A stretch of 64,000 nucleotides of DNA from Rhizobium laguerreae (GCF_002008165.1 NZ_MRDM01000014.1:744001-808000), one strand, 5' to 3'. Positions 1-9,041 are shown, counted from the stretch's first letter. The notes: generated by a model from the letters alone, not told the origin. Made by a program: numbers and translations.

Positions 1-194
1 AAGATCCTGAGCTTCGCCGCATAGGCGGGATTGGTCGAAGGCTGCACGAAGACCGTTTCGGAGAGATTGATCTCCCGGGTGATCGCCTGCATCGCCTCGT
101 CGCTGAGATCGTCTCCGTCGAAGATCACCGCCAGCGGATTGCCCGCAAGCTTTCGATCGGTAAACACGTCATAGACGCTGTAGCTTCGCGCCAC
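1..194 (-). CDS. PhzF-family isomerase/epimerase, N-terminal part (runs off the window)
   Basis: The reverse strand encodes the first 64 residues, beginning ARSYSVYDVFTDRKLAGNPL. That opening is typical of the PhzF (phenazine biosynthesis-like) family: a short beta strand, D-V-F-T, then G-N-P-L-A-V. A little further on, NLSETVFV carries the glutamate that acts as general acid/base in characterised PhzF proteins. The start is a GTG with AGGAGG five bases upstream; the overlapping ATG two bases earlier is in a frame that soon stops. Family members catalyse isomerisations, and the substrate here cannot be told. The rest of the gene lies beyond position 1. Confidence 0.85.
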   Translation of the reverse strand, partial: MARSYSVYDVFTDRKLAGNPLAVIFDGDDLSDEAMQAITREINLSETVFVQPSTNPAYAAKLRI

Positions 195-359
195 ATCGGC
201 CTCCTTGAATCGTCATCGCGCCGCCAACCTGCCCGACCACGCGAGCGAGTGCAAGGCGCTAAAACGCGTCACGTCAACCGGATTCACACAACGCGCTTTC
301 GATCTTTACGTGATGCGTGTCGTTATCCCGAAACGCTACATGGCTTTGGGCGGCATACA

Positions 360-1133
360 TCAACTCCGCCCGGCCTTACCGAAATACCAGTCGATCACGG
401 GCAACATGGCGATGTTATAGGCATGGGCGGAGGGATCGGCCGAGCGGATCGCCACCGCACCCGCGATCTCCTGATCCTCGGCGACGAGCATATGCCGCTC
501 GATCCGCTCGATCATCTCGTCCGCCGTCATGTCGAAGCGGAATAGCCGCAGCAGCGTCACCGTGCGCTTGTTATGGGTGGCGAACAGCCCCTCACCCGCA
601 ACGGATTCGGCAAGATCGAGCCCGGTCTCCTCGTGGACTTCGCGGCGCATGTTCGCCTCGATGTCGCAGCGCCCCTCGACGATATCCTCCGGCTCCAGCG
701 AGCCGGCGGCGAAATAGACCTGGCCGGGATTGGCGGTATGGGCGCCCATGCGGATCGCCACCAGTGCGCCGTCGGAGGTCTCGAGCACCGGATAGGCGAA
801 GATGTGAATGCCGCCCTGGCGCTGCGGCTGCCGGCGCCACCACATGAAAGCGGAAAAGGGAATGACGTGGCCCTCGCCGGCAATCCCGTCTTCACCGAGC
901 GATACCAACCGCTGGAACACCATGCGCCCGTCGAACAGCGCCGGATTGGCAGCAGTCTCCCTGCCCCAGTTCTCCCGGATCGCCGCCTCTTCGGCGGCGA
1001 CGAAGGGATGGGGACCGGGCAGAATGCGCAGATCCACGCCGGCAATCGGAAAGACCGTCGCCGCCGGCGGCCAGCCGGCGAAATCATCGGAAAAATTGAT
1101 GTTGGTGAAATTCGCGTTCAAATTTGCATTCAT
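360..1133 (-). CDS. Nudix hydrolase
   Basis: A 257-residue protein with a Nudix signature near residues 143-172: a Gly-Ser-Leu start and a clear REVHEETGL core (164-172), whose glutamates bind the metal that drives nucleoside-diphosphate-X cleavage. Spacing before the core is unusual: the glutamate expected eight residues before the Arg-Glu pair is replaced by Cys. This is therefore a divergent box. The start codon overlaps the stop of the upstream endonuclease/phosphatase-family gene by four bases, so the two are translationally coupled. The substrate is unknown; cleavage of a nucleotide sugar or CoA-like diphosphate is an inference only. Confidence 0.75.
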   Translation of the reverse strand: MNANLNANFTNINFSDDFAGWPPAATVFPIAGVDLRILPGPHPFVAAEEAAIRENWGRETAANPALFDGRMVFQRLVSLGEDGIAGEGHVIPFSAFMWWRRQPQRQGGIHIFAYPVLETSDGALVAIRMGAHTANPGQVYFAAGSLEPEDIVEGRCDIEANMRREVHEETGLDLAESVAGEGLFATHNKRTVTLLRLFRFDMTADEMIERIERHMLVAEDQEIAGAVAIRSADPSAHAYNIAMLPVIDWYFGKAGRS

Positions 1134-2239
1134 GGGAGATCCAGTGTCATGACGACGGGGCAGTGATCGGACGCCTTCGGCCTGTCCCAGCCGGTGCGCG
1201 GATAACGCTCCACCTCCTGCCCCGGCGGGAAGACGGTGCGGTAGGGCTGGCCGCTGCGGATGATTTCGGGCAGGCGGCCGGCATTATGGGCGGCAAGTGC
1301 TGGCGAAAGCCAGAGATAGTCGAGTTGGCAAAGCCACTGCTCCAGTGGCCCGCGCGCGTGATAAAGCGTCCAGCGGTCGAGGGGGTCGCGGCGGCGCACG
1401 ACATTTTCGGCAAAGCCGTCGCGACTGAAAACGTCGAGCGCGCTTTCGGTCTCGTTCTGATATTCGAAGCGATAGCCGGTGCCCCGGCGGCCGATGACAT
1501 CGACACGCTCCTGATAATCGTTCATGTCTCCGCAGATGGCGAAGCTCTTCGTACCGGCTTGCTCCGCACTGAAGCGATCCTCGATGATGCGGCGCACGGC
1601 GCGCGCCTCGGCGCGGCGGATCGGCATGGTCGATTGCCGCCCGTCCAGCCCGTCGCGCGGATTGCCCATCGACTTGAAATGCACGACGTAGAGCGAAAAC
1701 GGCCGGCCGCCGATCAGAAGGTCAAGCTCCAGGCAGTCGCGCTTGAAGATCTTGTCGTCGATGCGGTTGGTGAGCATCAGCTCCTCATTGAAGAGATCGA
1801 GATCGCGATAGGTCGTCATCGCATGGCTTCTGATATCCCGCAGCTCGATCTTCTGGCCGTCGCGCGTTTCCTCGCGCATGACGACGGCAACATCGATGCC
1901 GCGGCCGTCATTGCCCTCGACCAGGAATTTCTGCCGGTAGCCGTTTCCAACCATGCGGAAGAGGTAGCCGTATTCGAAGGCCTGAAGGGCGGCCATGTTG
2001 TCGATTTCCTGCAGGCAGAGGATATCGGCATCCGCATCGGCGATAGCCAGCGCCGTCATCTGCCTTGTGTCGTCGGTCGCGGCGACTACCCGCGCCTGCT
2101 CGAGCTGCTGGTAGACGCCCTCGCTCGACACTTCGAAAAGCTTGATGACGCGGTCTTGGCGCAGCTGGTTGCGGAAGCCGGTGAAATCGAAACGAGTAAG
2201 CAGGTTTTCGACATTGAAGGTGGCGAGGCGAAACGACAT
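1130..2239 (-). CDS. Endonuclease/exonuclease/phosphatase-family hydrolase
   Basis: A 369-residue protein with the full set of EEP (DNase I-like) landmarks: LATFNVENL at 5-13 (metal-binding Asn), LQEIDN at 76-81 (metal-binding Glu), VVHFKS at 185-190, CGDMND at 236-241 and a terminal SDHCPV at 357-362 (catalytic His). The fold cleaves phosphodiester or phosphomonoester bonds in nucleic acids, inositol phosphates or sphingolipids; the target here is not identifiable. No signal peptide is visible, so it is probably cytoplasmic. It is the first gene of a pair with the Nudix gene (ATGA overlap). The transporter genes upstream run in the same direction, 179 bases away. Confidence 0.85.
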   Translation of the reverse strand: MSFRLATFNVENLLTRFDFTGFRNQLRQDRVIKLFEVSSEGVYQQLEQARVVAATDDTRQMTALAIADADADILCLQEIDNMAALQAFEYGYLFRMVGNGYRQKFLVEGNDGRGIDVAVVMREETRDGQKIELRDIRSHAMTTYRDLDLFNEELMLTNRIDDKIFKRDCLELDLLIGGRPFSLYVVHFKSMGNPRDGLDGRQSTMPIRRAEARAVRRIIEDRFSAEQAGTKSFAICGDMNDYQERVDVIGRRGTGYRFEYQNETESALDVFSRDGFAENVVRRRDPLDRWTLYHARGPLEQWLCQLDYLWLSPALAAHNAGRLPEIIRSGQPYRTVFPPGQEVERYPRTGWDRPKASDHCPVVMTLDLP

Positions 2240-2418
2240 GGAATGAGTCCGGTTGCGGGCAGTACCTTAACCAGTAGAAGCAGGAGGAAAAGATGGATGC
2301 CGCAAGAAAAGTGCGAATGGCCGTGGCTTTCGAAGCCTCGGACGTGATTGCCTGTGACTTAGGCCGCTGACATTTTCCCGCAGCCGCGGCCACTTTTGCG
2401 CGACATGCTTTAGACCTC

Positions 2419-3438
2419 TCAAAGCCGCCACCCGGCGCGGATGACGATGTGTACGACTTCACCGGGCACGACAGGGACGCGGCTGAAGGCGCGCAGCGTC
2501 TGGCCGTTGCCGAGCGTCAGTTTCGCAGCATAACGCTCGCCCTCGAAAAGCGCGGATTCGACGGTTGCCGGAGCCCCCTCGCCGCCGATGATCACATCCT
2601 CCGGCCGCACGAGGATATCGGTGCCATCGATATTGGTGGCCTGGAGCGCATCCTGCAGTTCATCCCATTCCAGCTGGCGTTCGCCGCCCATTACCGACAG
2701 TGTCAGGATCGCGCCGCGCCCGATCAAGCCGCCGACGATGCGCCCTTCAGGCCGCGCGTAGATCTCGGCGGGCGCCGCCACCTGCAGCAGCCGCCCTTCC
2801 GACATGACGGCGACGTCGGTCGCGAGTGCCATCGCCTCGCTCTGGTCGTGGGTGACGTAGATCATCGTCGCGCCCGAGCGCTGGTGGAACTCGCGAAAAG
2901 TCTCCTCCATCTCCTGTTTCAGGTGCCGGTCGAGATTGGCAAGCGGCTCGTCAAGCAGCACGACGTCAGGCGATGTCACCAGGCAGCGGGCAAGCGCCAC
3001 GCGCTGTCGCTGGCCGCCGGAAAGCTCGGCCGGGCGCCGTTCGGCGTAGTCGGCGAGCCTGACGGTGCCGAGCGCATCGCGCACCTTCGCCTGGTAGGCT
3101 TCGCCCGAGATGCCGCGCACTTTGAGAGGATAGCCGACATTGTCGGCAACACACATATGCGGCCACAGCGCGTAGGACTGAAACACCATCGCCATGTTGC
3201 GCTTTTCCGGCGGCAGCGACTGTGCGGCATCGGCAAGCAATCTCTCGCCGAGATGGATCGAGCCGTCGCTCGGCGTCTCGAAACCGGCGATCATCCGCAG
3301 CACTGTCGTCTTGCCGCAACCGGAAGGCCCGAGCAACGCCAGGAAGCCGCCCTCGCGCACATCGAGCGAAAAGCCGCTGACGGCGGCGCGACCGGTGCCG
3401 AAAACCTTGCCGAGCTGGTTGAGGATCAACCTCGCCAT
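2419..3438 (-). CDS. ABC transporter ATP-binding protein (FbpC/AfuC/PotA type)
   Basis: A 339-residue ATPase with Walker A GPSGCGKTT (37-45), Q-loop at VFQS (85-88), signature LSGGQRQ (139-145), Walker B VVLLDEP (159-165) and switch His at about 197. About 140 C-terminal residues form the TOBE-like regulatory domain seen in importers of iron, polyamine or phosphate esters. It energises the permease encoded just upstream, whose gene it overlaps by 13 bases. Family annotation as ferric iron importer is conventional. The PHO box in front of the operon makes a phosphorylated substrate a serious alternative. Confidence 0.93.
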   Translation of the reverse strand: MARLILNQLGKVFGTGRAAVSGFSLDVREGGFLALLGPSGCGKTTVLRMIAGFETPSDGSIHLGERLLADAAQSLPPEKRNMAMVFQSYALWPHMCVADNVGYPLKVRGISGEAYQAKVRDALGTVRLADYAERRPAELSGGQRQRVALARCLVTSPDVVLLDEPLANLDRHLKQEMEETFREFHQRSGATMIYVTHDQSEAMALATDVAVMSEGRLLQVAAPAEIYARPEGRIVGGLIGRGAILTLSVMGGERQLEWDELQDALQATNIDGTDILVRPEDVIIGGEGAPATVESALFEGERYAAKLTLGNGQTLRAFSRVPVVPGEVVHIVIRAGWRL

Positions 3439-5120
3439 GGGACCACTCCTTTCGGCAGTCGTTTCGCCAGAAGTTCGAGCAGCAGCATCAGCACGACGAC
3501 CATGAGCACGACGAGCACCGAGAGCGCCGAAGCAAGGTCCGAGCTGCCGCTATCATCGAGATTGTAGATGGCGACGCCGAGCGTCTGTGTGCCGGCAGAC
3601 CAGAGCAGCGCCGAGATTGTCAGCTCGTTGCAGGCAATCAGAAAGACAAGAATAACGGAGGCGCCGGCGGCCGGCGCAATCAGCGGCACGATGATATCGG
3701 CAAGCCTGCGGAAGAAGCCGGCGCCGGAAAGCCGCGCCGCCTCTTCCAGCGCCGGATCGAGCTGGTGGAAGGCGCTGACCACGGGTTTTAGGCTGACGGC
3801 GAAGAACGAGGAGAAATAGGCGATCAGGATGATCCAGATCGTGCCATAGAGCGACAGGTGGAGGATCGGGATCGGTGCTGCGAACACCAGGATGAAGCAG
3901 ACCGCCATGACGATGCCGGGCAGCGAATAGGGTATCTCGATCAGACTGGAGACAATGCGGGAAGCCGCATCCCTGCGCCGCGTCAGCGCGTAGGCCGCAA
4001 GCACCGTCACCACCAGGAGACCAAGCGCTGTGGCTCCGGCGAGCGACAGCGAATTGATAAAGGCCGTGCGCGTCACCGCCTGCCGGAACAGGATCTCCTC
4101 AAAGGCATGCAGCGACATGGTCTTGAAGGTGAGCGGCACGCCATAGGCCGGCACCAGCGCGCCGGCGACCAGCGCGAAGAAGGGTGCTGCCAGCATGAAG
4201 AACAGGATCGCCCAGACGAGCGGTGTGAAAGCAAGGCGCCAGGCGCCGAGCTCGAAGGCCGCACTCGCTCCAGATAACCCGACGACGCGGTAGTCGCGGC
4301 CGCGCAACGCCCGGTCCTGGATTATCAGCCCGACGACCGAGATGATGGCGATGATCGCCGAGAGCACGGCGACATCACCGAAGGTGCGGCTGGTGAAGGC
4401 GGAGAACTTGGTGAAGATCAACGTCGGCAGCGTGAAAATCGAGGCCGGAATGCCGAGAATGGCGGGAATGCCGAAATTGCCGGTGCAGGAGACGAAGGAG
4501 ATCGCCGCACCCGCAATGATGCCGGGCAGCGACAGCGGCAAGATGATATCGCGGAACACCTGCAAGCTGGAAGCGCCGGAAAGCCGTGCGGCTTCGACGC
4601 CATCGCGCGGCAGCGTCATCAGCCCGGCTCGGAGCGCCAGATAGACCAGCGGCGCATGCTGCACGCCATAGAGCAGCGCGATGCCACCCACCGAATAGAG
4701 CGGCTGCGGCGAACCGAGTGGCGGGGCGATGTGCAGCGCCTTCAGCAACGGGCTGGAGGGGCCGGACATCTGCACCCAGGCAAGCGCCGTCACTTGCGGC
4801 GGAATCATCATCGGCAGCACGAAGAAGAAGCTGAGCAGCCCCTTGGCGCGGATATCGGTCAGCGTCAGCAGGAAGGCAAAGAGGCAGCCGATGACGAGCG
4901 AGATGATCGTGCCCAGGATGGCGGTGACGACGGTGTAATAGGTCGCCGACCACAGCGACGCCTCGCTCAAAACATCAATCACGCCGCCATCGGCGAAGGC
5001 CGCCATTCCGACCAAGGCGAGGCGGGCGAGCGGCAGCACGCTGAGGATCAGGACGATGATGACGACAAAAGGAAACAGCCAGGCGGGCTGGCTGTTTCCG
5101 GTTTTGATGTATCCGTACAT
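3426..5120 (-). CDS. ABC transporter permease, fused two-domain type (FbpB/AfuB-like)
   Basis: A 564-residue membrane protein with about twelve hydrophobic segments arranged as two homologous halves. Each half carries the EAA-type cytoplasmic loop that docks on the ATPase: EAARLSGASSLQVFRDI in the first half and EEAARLSGAGFFRRLADI in the second. Both permease domains in one chain is the FbpB/AfuB arrangement, as against separate proteins in most importers. It sits between the binding-protein gene (seven-base gap) and the ATPase gene (13-base overlap), so one operon encodes the complete importer. Confidence 0.93.
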   Translation of the reverse strand: MYGYIKTGNSQPAWLFPFVVIIVLILSVLPLARLALVGMAAFADGGVIDVLSEASLWSATYYTVVTAILGTIISLVIGCLFAFLLTLTDIRAKGLLSFFFVLPMMIPPQVTALAWVQMSGPSSPLLKALHIAPPLGSPQPLYSVGGIALLYGVQHAPLVYLALRAGLMTLPRDGVEAARLSGASSLQVFRDIILPLSLPGIIAGAAISFVSCTGNFGIPAILGIPASIFTLPTLIFTKFSAFTSRTFGDVAVLSAIIAIISVVGLIIQDRALRGRDYRVVGLSGASAAFELGAWRLAFTPLVWAILFFMLAAPFFALVAGALVPAYGVPLTFKTMSLHAFEEILFRQAVTRTAFINSLSLAGATALGLLVVTVLAAYALTRRRDAASRIVSSLIEIPYSLPGIVMAVCFILVFAAPIPILHLSLYGTIWIILIAYFSSFFAVSLKPVVSAFHQLDPALEEAARLSGAGFFRRLADIIVPLIAPAAGASVILVFLIACNELTISALLWSAGTQTLGVAIYNLDDSGSSDLASALSVLVVLMVVVLMLLLELLAKRLPKGVVPWRG

Positions 5121-5127
5121 GAAAGGA

Positions 5128-6105
5128 TCAGTTCGAGCCGTAGATGCCCGAGAAGGTCTTGAGATCCTGGTCGGTATTCTTCAATGCTTCGGCCGCCTTG
5201 ATCGGCAGGACCTTGATGGTGTCGCGCGCCGGAAAGCCTTCCGGCAGCTTCATGCCGTTACGGGCCGGGATGTAGCCGAGTTTCAGGAAGCCTTCCTGGC
5301 CCGTTTCGGAGAGCACGTAATCGACGAATTTCCTGGCGGCATCGGCATTTTTGGTGCTGGCGAGGATGCCGACAGGCTCGGTGACGGCCGAAACGCCTTC
5401 GCTCGGGAATACGAACTCGACGGGCGCGCCCTTGGCCTTCTCGCGGATCGGCATGTAGTCAACGACCATGCCATAGGCCTTTTCGCCCGAGGCGACCGAC
5501 TTCAGCACGGCGCCGTTGCCACCGGCTGCAATCGCGCCGTTTTCCGCAAGCGACTTGTAGAAGCCCCAGCCGAGTCCCGGAACGGCGGCAAGCGTCTGGG
5601 CGTGGATGAGGGCCGCACCCGAGGCAAGCGGGCTCGGCATGGTAACGAGGCCCTTGGCTTCCGGCTTCGTCAGGTCCTTCCAGCTCGCAGGTTTCATCGC
5701 GGCCGAGGTATTGTACATGATGCCGGTGGTGATCAGCTTGGTGGAGTAGTAATAGCCGTCGGCGTCATAAAGGGCGGCGTCGTACCCTGCGGCTTCCGGC
5801 GACTTGTAGGCCAGGAGCTTGCCGTCTTCCTTGAGGCGCTCCAGCGTCACCATGTCGGCAATGAGGAGAATGTCGGCGACCGGGTTGCCGGCCTGGATCT
5901 CGGCCTGGAGTTTCGCCATGATCTTCGGCGTGCCGTCGCGTACCCAGTCGACCTTGATATCGGGATTGGCGGCCATGAAGCCATCGACCGTCGCCTGCGC
6001 GTCTTCGTTCGGCTGGCTGGTGTAGAGAACGAGGTTTGCGGCCGAAGCCGGAATGGCAAAGAGGCTCGCGGCGACAAGTGCTGCGGCGGAGACGATCGTT
6101 TTCAT
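5128..6105 (-). CDS. ABC transporter periplasmic substrate-binding protein (AfuA/FbpA-like)
   Basis: A 325-residue exported protein. The start at 6105 is chosen because it gives a clean signal peptide (MKTIVSAAALVAASLFAIPA, then SAA); the frame stays open upstream but that part looks non-coding. The mature protein begins NLVLYTSQPNEDAQATVDGF, the usual opening of ferric-type binding proteins that deliver ligand to the two-domain permease. It heads the operon SBP-permease-ATPase. A PHO box lies 44 bases upstream, so induction by phosphate starvation through PhoB is likely. The ligand could be iron, a phosphate ester or a phosphonate; sequence alone does not decide. Confidence 0.9.
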   Translation of the reverse strand: MKTIVSAAALVAASLFAIPASAANLVLYTSQPNEDAQATVDGFMAANPDIKVDWVRDGTPKIMAKLQAEIQAGNPVADILLIADMVTLERLKEDGKLLAYKSPEAAGYDAALYDADGYYYSTKLITTGIMYNTSAAMKPASWKDLTKPEAKGLVTMPSPLASGAALIHAQTLAAVPGLGWGFYKSLAENGAIAAGGNGAVLKSVASGEKAYGMVVDYMPIREKAKGAPVEFVFPSEGVSAVTEPVGILASTKNADAARKFVDYVLSETGQEGFLKLGYIPARNGMKLPEGFPARDTIKVLPIKAAEALKNTDQDLKTFSGIYGSN

Positions 6106-6149
6106 GGGAGGGGTCCTCGATTTCGATACCCCTCCCTTATTAGGGGTCG

Positions 6150-6167
6150 TTGACAGAGATGTGACAG
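6150..6167 (-). promoter_or_regulatory. PHO box (PhoB binding site) upstream of the AfuA/FbpA-type operon
   Basis: The reverse strand reads CTGTCAC-ATCT-CTGTCAA. This is two seven-base direct repeats separated by four bases, matching the consensus CTGTCAT-N4-CTGTCAT at 12 of 14 repeat positions. It sits 44 bases before the binding-protein start codon, with an AT-rich TAATAA seven bases downstream as a possible -10. A small dyad, ACCCCT/AGGGGT (6128-6147), lies between the box and the gene. Confidence 0.7.
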
Positions 6168-6259
6168 GGCGCCGCGGTTGGTCCACGCCCAGCGCCACAG
6201 CTTTCCCACCGACCGGTCGTGACCGCGCCATGCGCGGACAAAACCTCCGCAGCGGCCGA

Positions 6260-6281
6260 CCACGGCGCTCACACGCCGTGG
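6260..6281 (-). terminator. Hairpin downstream of the alpha/beta hydrolase gene
   Basis: CCACGGCG and CGCCGTGG form a perfect eight-base stem with a six-base loop, beginning 16 bases after the hydrolase stop codon on the reverse strand. There is no T-run after it, so termination may be weak or Rho-assisted. Confidence 0.45.
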
Positions 6282-6297
6282 CCCCTCGGATCGAATA

Positions 6298-7065
6298 CTA
6301 CTTTGCAGCTTCTTCGATCAGTTCAGCCACCTTCTCGGGATGCGACACCATCACGACGTGGGAGGCGCCATCGACCACCACGGTCCGCTTGGAGCCTGCC
6401 CGCTCGGCCATGATGCCTAGGGCTGCGGCCGGGATGTTCTTGTCGCCGGTGCCGTAGACAAACCACGACGGCAGCTTCTTCCAGGCGGGTTCGCCGGATT
6501 TGTCGGTCAGGGCGGCCTCGGTGACTGGACGTTGGGCAGCCGCCATCAGGGCCGCCTGCTCGGCCGGCACGTCGCTGGCGAACTGATCATGGAACTTCGC
6601 CTGGTCGATATAGAGATCGACACCGCCGGTGCTGAGCTTTACCGGGGCCGCCAGCGCTCCGCTCAGCGTGCCGCCCGGAAACTTGCCGGCAAGATCGGCA
6701 ACCGATTCCCCTGCATCAGGGGCGAAGGCCGCGACATAGACCAGCGACTTGACGTTGTCGTGGCCGTTGGCCGCGGTCGAAATGACCTGGCCGCCATAGG
6801 AATGGCCGACGAGGACCACGGGGCCGGCGATGCTGCCGACCACGTCGGAGACATAGGCAGCGTCATTCGCAACGCTACGCAGCGGATTGGCCGCTGCCAC
6901 GACAGAAAAGCCATCCTTGCGCAGGATTTCAACGACGCCGTTCCAACTGGATGAATCGGCAAAGGCGCCATGGACGAGGACAACGGTCGGCTTGGCCGGC
7001 TGGGCAACAGCAGCACCGGAAAGAAGAGCGCCTGCCAGGGCGACGGCAGCAGCAAACTTGAACAT
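6298..7065 (-). CDS. Secreted alpha/beta hydrolase
   Basis: A 255-residue protein with an N-terminal signal peptide (cleavage probably after AVA, residue 21). The fold is shown by VVLVHGAFADSSSW (28-41, oxyanion region), the nucleophile elbow GHSYGG (Ser89), an acidic-residue loop GTGDKNIP and a late SHVVMVSHP segment bearing the catalytic His. It resembles the periplasmic esterase-like hydrolases often annotated near oxidative-stress genes; the substrate is unknown. It is divergent from the OhrR-like regulator (230-base gap), which makes it that regulator's most likely target. Confidence 0.85.
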   Translation of the reverse strand: MFKFAAAVALAGALLSGAAVAQPAKPTVVLVHGAFADSSSWNGVVEILRKDGFSVVAAANPLRSVANDAAYVSDVVGSIAGPVVLVGHSYGGQVISTAANGHDNVKSLVYVAAFAPDAGESVADLAGKFPGGTLSGALAAPVKLSTGGVDLYIDQAKFHDQFASDVPAEQAALMAAAQRPVTEAALTDKSGEPAWKKLPSWFVYGTGDKNIPAAALGIMAERAGSKRTVVVDGASHVVMVSHPEKVAELIEEAAK

Positions 7066-7295
7066 TGGTCATTTCCTTTCGTCGGTTGAGTTTCAAAGGA
7101 ACCGAATCGGGAGCCACAAGGGATTCATGTGCTTGCGCATCCGTTGACGCAGCAAACCTCTGCAGCTTTCCGTGTTTGGCGTATACTTTGTCAGCGATTT
7201 CTTTGTACGCTATCTAATTAGGCCGCCTCACTTGCCGAGTCAATAGCTTGCAAATAGATCGCGCACAAATTATATTGAGATCAAAGGAGAGCGTG

Positions 7296-7766
7296 ATGAA
7301 AGAAACCAGATCAAATGATCTCGCTGACGTGCCCAAGATCGATGAAATGCTTTGCTTTTCGATCTATTCGGCAAGCCACGTCTTTAACCAGCTTTACCGT
7401 CCCCTGCTCGACGAGCTGGAACTCACCTATCCGCAATTCCTTGTCATGACGGCTTTGTGGGCGCGCGACGAACGCACGGTGAAGGACCTCGGCGAGACGC
7501 TTTTTCTCGACTCCAGCACCCTCACGCCGCTGCTGAAGCGGCTGGAAAATGTTGGGCTCGTCACACGCAACCGAAATCCCGCTGATGAGCGCCAGGTGCT
7601 CTTGCGCCTGACGAAGAAGGGACTGGCTCTCAAGAGCCGTGCCACTCATGTGTTCGACTGCATCGGCAAGGCCGTCGGTCTCGACGCCCAGACTGTCAAC
7701 AAGATTCGGGACACGATTGCTTCGCTTCGCGACAATATTCACAACAAGGACAAGCACGAGAGCTGA
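7296..7766 (+). CDS. ohrR: OhrR-like MarR-family peroxide-sensing repressor
   Basis: A 156-residue winged-helix regulator. Residues 18-28, MLCFSIYSASH, match the OhrR signature in which Cys20 is oxidised by organic hydroperoxides and releases DNA. The recognition helix region (LDSSTLTPLLKRLENVGLVTRNRNPADERQVL) is canonical. The ATG at 7296 is preferred because AAAGGAG lies nine bases upstream; the frame is open to 7248 without a better site. No ohr peroxidase gene is next to it. The divergent secreted hydrolase and the downstream aldo/keto reductase are the available targets. Confidence 0.85.
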   Translation: MKETRSNDLADVPKIDEMLCFSIYSASHVFNQLYRPLLDELELTYPQFLVMTALWARDERTVKDLGETLFLDSSTLTPLLKRLENVGLVTRNRNPADERQVLLRLTKKGLALKSRATHVFDCIGKAVGLDAQTVNKIRDTIASLRDNIHNKDKHES

Positions 7767-7982
7767 TGCGGCCTCCAGCGCGTCGACTGCGCCAAGACGA
7801 TTTCCGTCGACAAGCCGATGTCATATTGTACGATCTACCGCCCGGCTCGTGATCGGCCATAGCCGCCACATGACCGGAAGATGCCGGCGCTCAGGAATCT
7901 TTACCTAAGCCTCGCGAACACGCCGCCATTGCCATCTCGGAGCGTTGAGGTACGTCAGTCTCGTTTAAAGGAGGAGTTCCAA

Positions 7983-9041
7983 ATGGAATATCGTTTGCTT
8001 GGCGGTTCGGGCCTGAAGATTTCCACATTGACCATGGGCACTATGACCTTCGGCGGCGTCGGTTGGGCGAAGATGGTCGGCGATCTCGGCACCTCCGAGG
8101 CGAAAAAGATGATCGATATATGCATCGATGCCGGCATCAACCTGATCGACACCGCCAACGCCTATTCATCAGGAGAATGCGAAAACATCATCGGTGACGT
8201 GCTCTCCGGTAAGCGGCCGCAAGGCGTGTTGCTCGCCACCAAGGCCCGCTTCAGCATGGGCGACGGCCCGAACGACCAGGGTCTGTCGCGCTACCACCTG
8301 ATCCGCGAATGCGAGGCGAGCCTCAAGCGCCTGAAGACCGATGTCATCGACCTGTACCAAGTGCATGAATGGGACGGCCAGACGCCGCTCGAAGAGACGA
8401 TGGAAGCGCTCGACACCCTGATCAGACAGGGCAAGGTGCGTTATGTCGGCTGCTCGAATTATTCCGGCTGGCACATCATGAAGGCGCTCGGCATCGCCAA
8501 CGAGCACAGGTACCAGCGCTTCGTGAGCCAGCAAATCCACTATACGCTGGAAGCCCGCGACGCCGAATACGAGCTGCTGCCAATCTCAATCGACCAGGGC
8601 CTCGGCGTGCTGGTCTGGAGCCCGCTCGCCGGCGGCCTGCTCTCCGGCAAGCATCGCCGCGACCAGGCAGCGCCCGAAGGTACGCGCCAGTTCGCCGGCT
8701 GGACCGAACCGCCGATCCGCGACGAGAACCGCCTCTGGAATATCGTCGAGACGCTGGTCGCGATCGGTGAGGAACGCGGCGTTTCCGCCGCTCAAGTTGC
8801 GCTCGCCTGGCTGATCGGCCGCAAGGCGGTGACGTCGGTCATCATCGGCGGCCGCACCGAAGCCCAGTTCCGCGACAACATCGCAGCCGCCGAGCTGAAG
8901 CTCACGGACGAGGAGCGCAAGCGCCTCGACGCGGTCAGCCTGCCGCCGGTGATCTATCCCTACTGGCACCAGCTGAACACGGTGAGCGACAGGCTTGGTG
9001 AAGCCGATCTCGAGCTTTTCGGACCGCATCTTCAGCAATAG
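7983..9041 (+). CDS. Aldo/keto reductase
   Basis: A 352-residue NADPH-dependent reductase of the YajO/YakC-like group. The catalytic tetrad is visible: Asp56 and Tyr61 in DTANAYSSG, Lys87 in LLATKARF, and His in YQVHEWDG. The C-terminal coenzyme-binding pattern SVIIGGRTEAQF is also present. The start is set by AAAGGAGGAG ending six bases before the ATG. It reduces aldehydes or ketones in the cytoplasm; the physiological substrate is unknown. It follows the ohrR-like gene in the same direction after 216 bases, so it may belong to the same stress response. Confidence 0.9.
   Translation: MEYRLLGGSGLKISTLTMGTMTFGGVGWAKMVGDLGTSEAKKMIDICIDAGINLIDTANAYSSGECENIIGDVLSGKRPQGVLLATKARFSMGDGPNDQGLSRYHLIRECEASLKRLKTDVIDLYQVHEWDGQTPLEETMEALDTLIRQGKVRYVGCSNYSGWHIMKALGIANEHRYQRFVSQQIHYTLEARDAEYELLPISIDQGLGVLVWSPLAGGLLSGKHRRDQAAPEGTRQFAGWTEPPIRDENRLWNIVETLVAIGEERGVSAAQVALAWLIGRKAVTSVIIGGRTEAQFRDNIAAAELKLTDEERKRLDAVSLPPVIYPYWHQLNTVSDRLGEADLELFGPHLQQ

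Noticed and set aside
1124..2347. Open frame of 407 codons on the + strand
   Set aside because: It lies antisense to the endonuclease/phosphatase-family gene, which has all its motifs; the frame reflects GC-rich codon bias.
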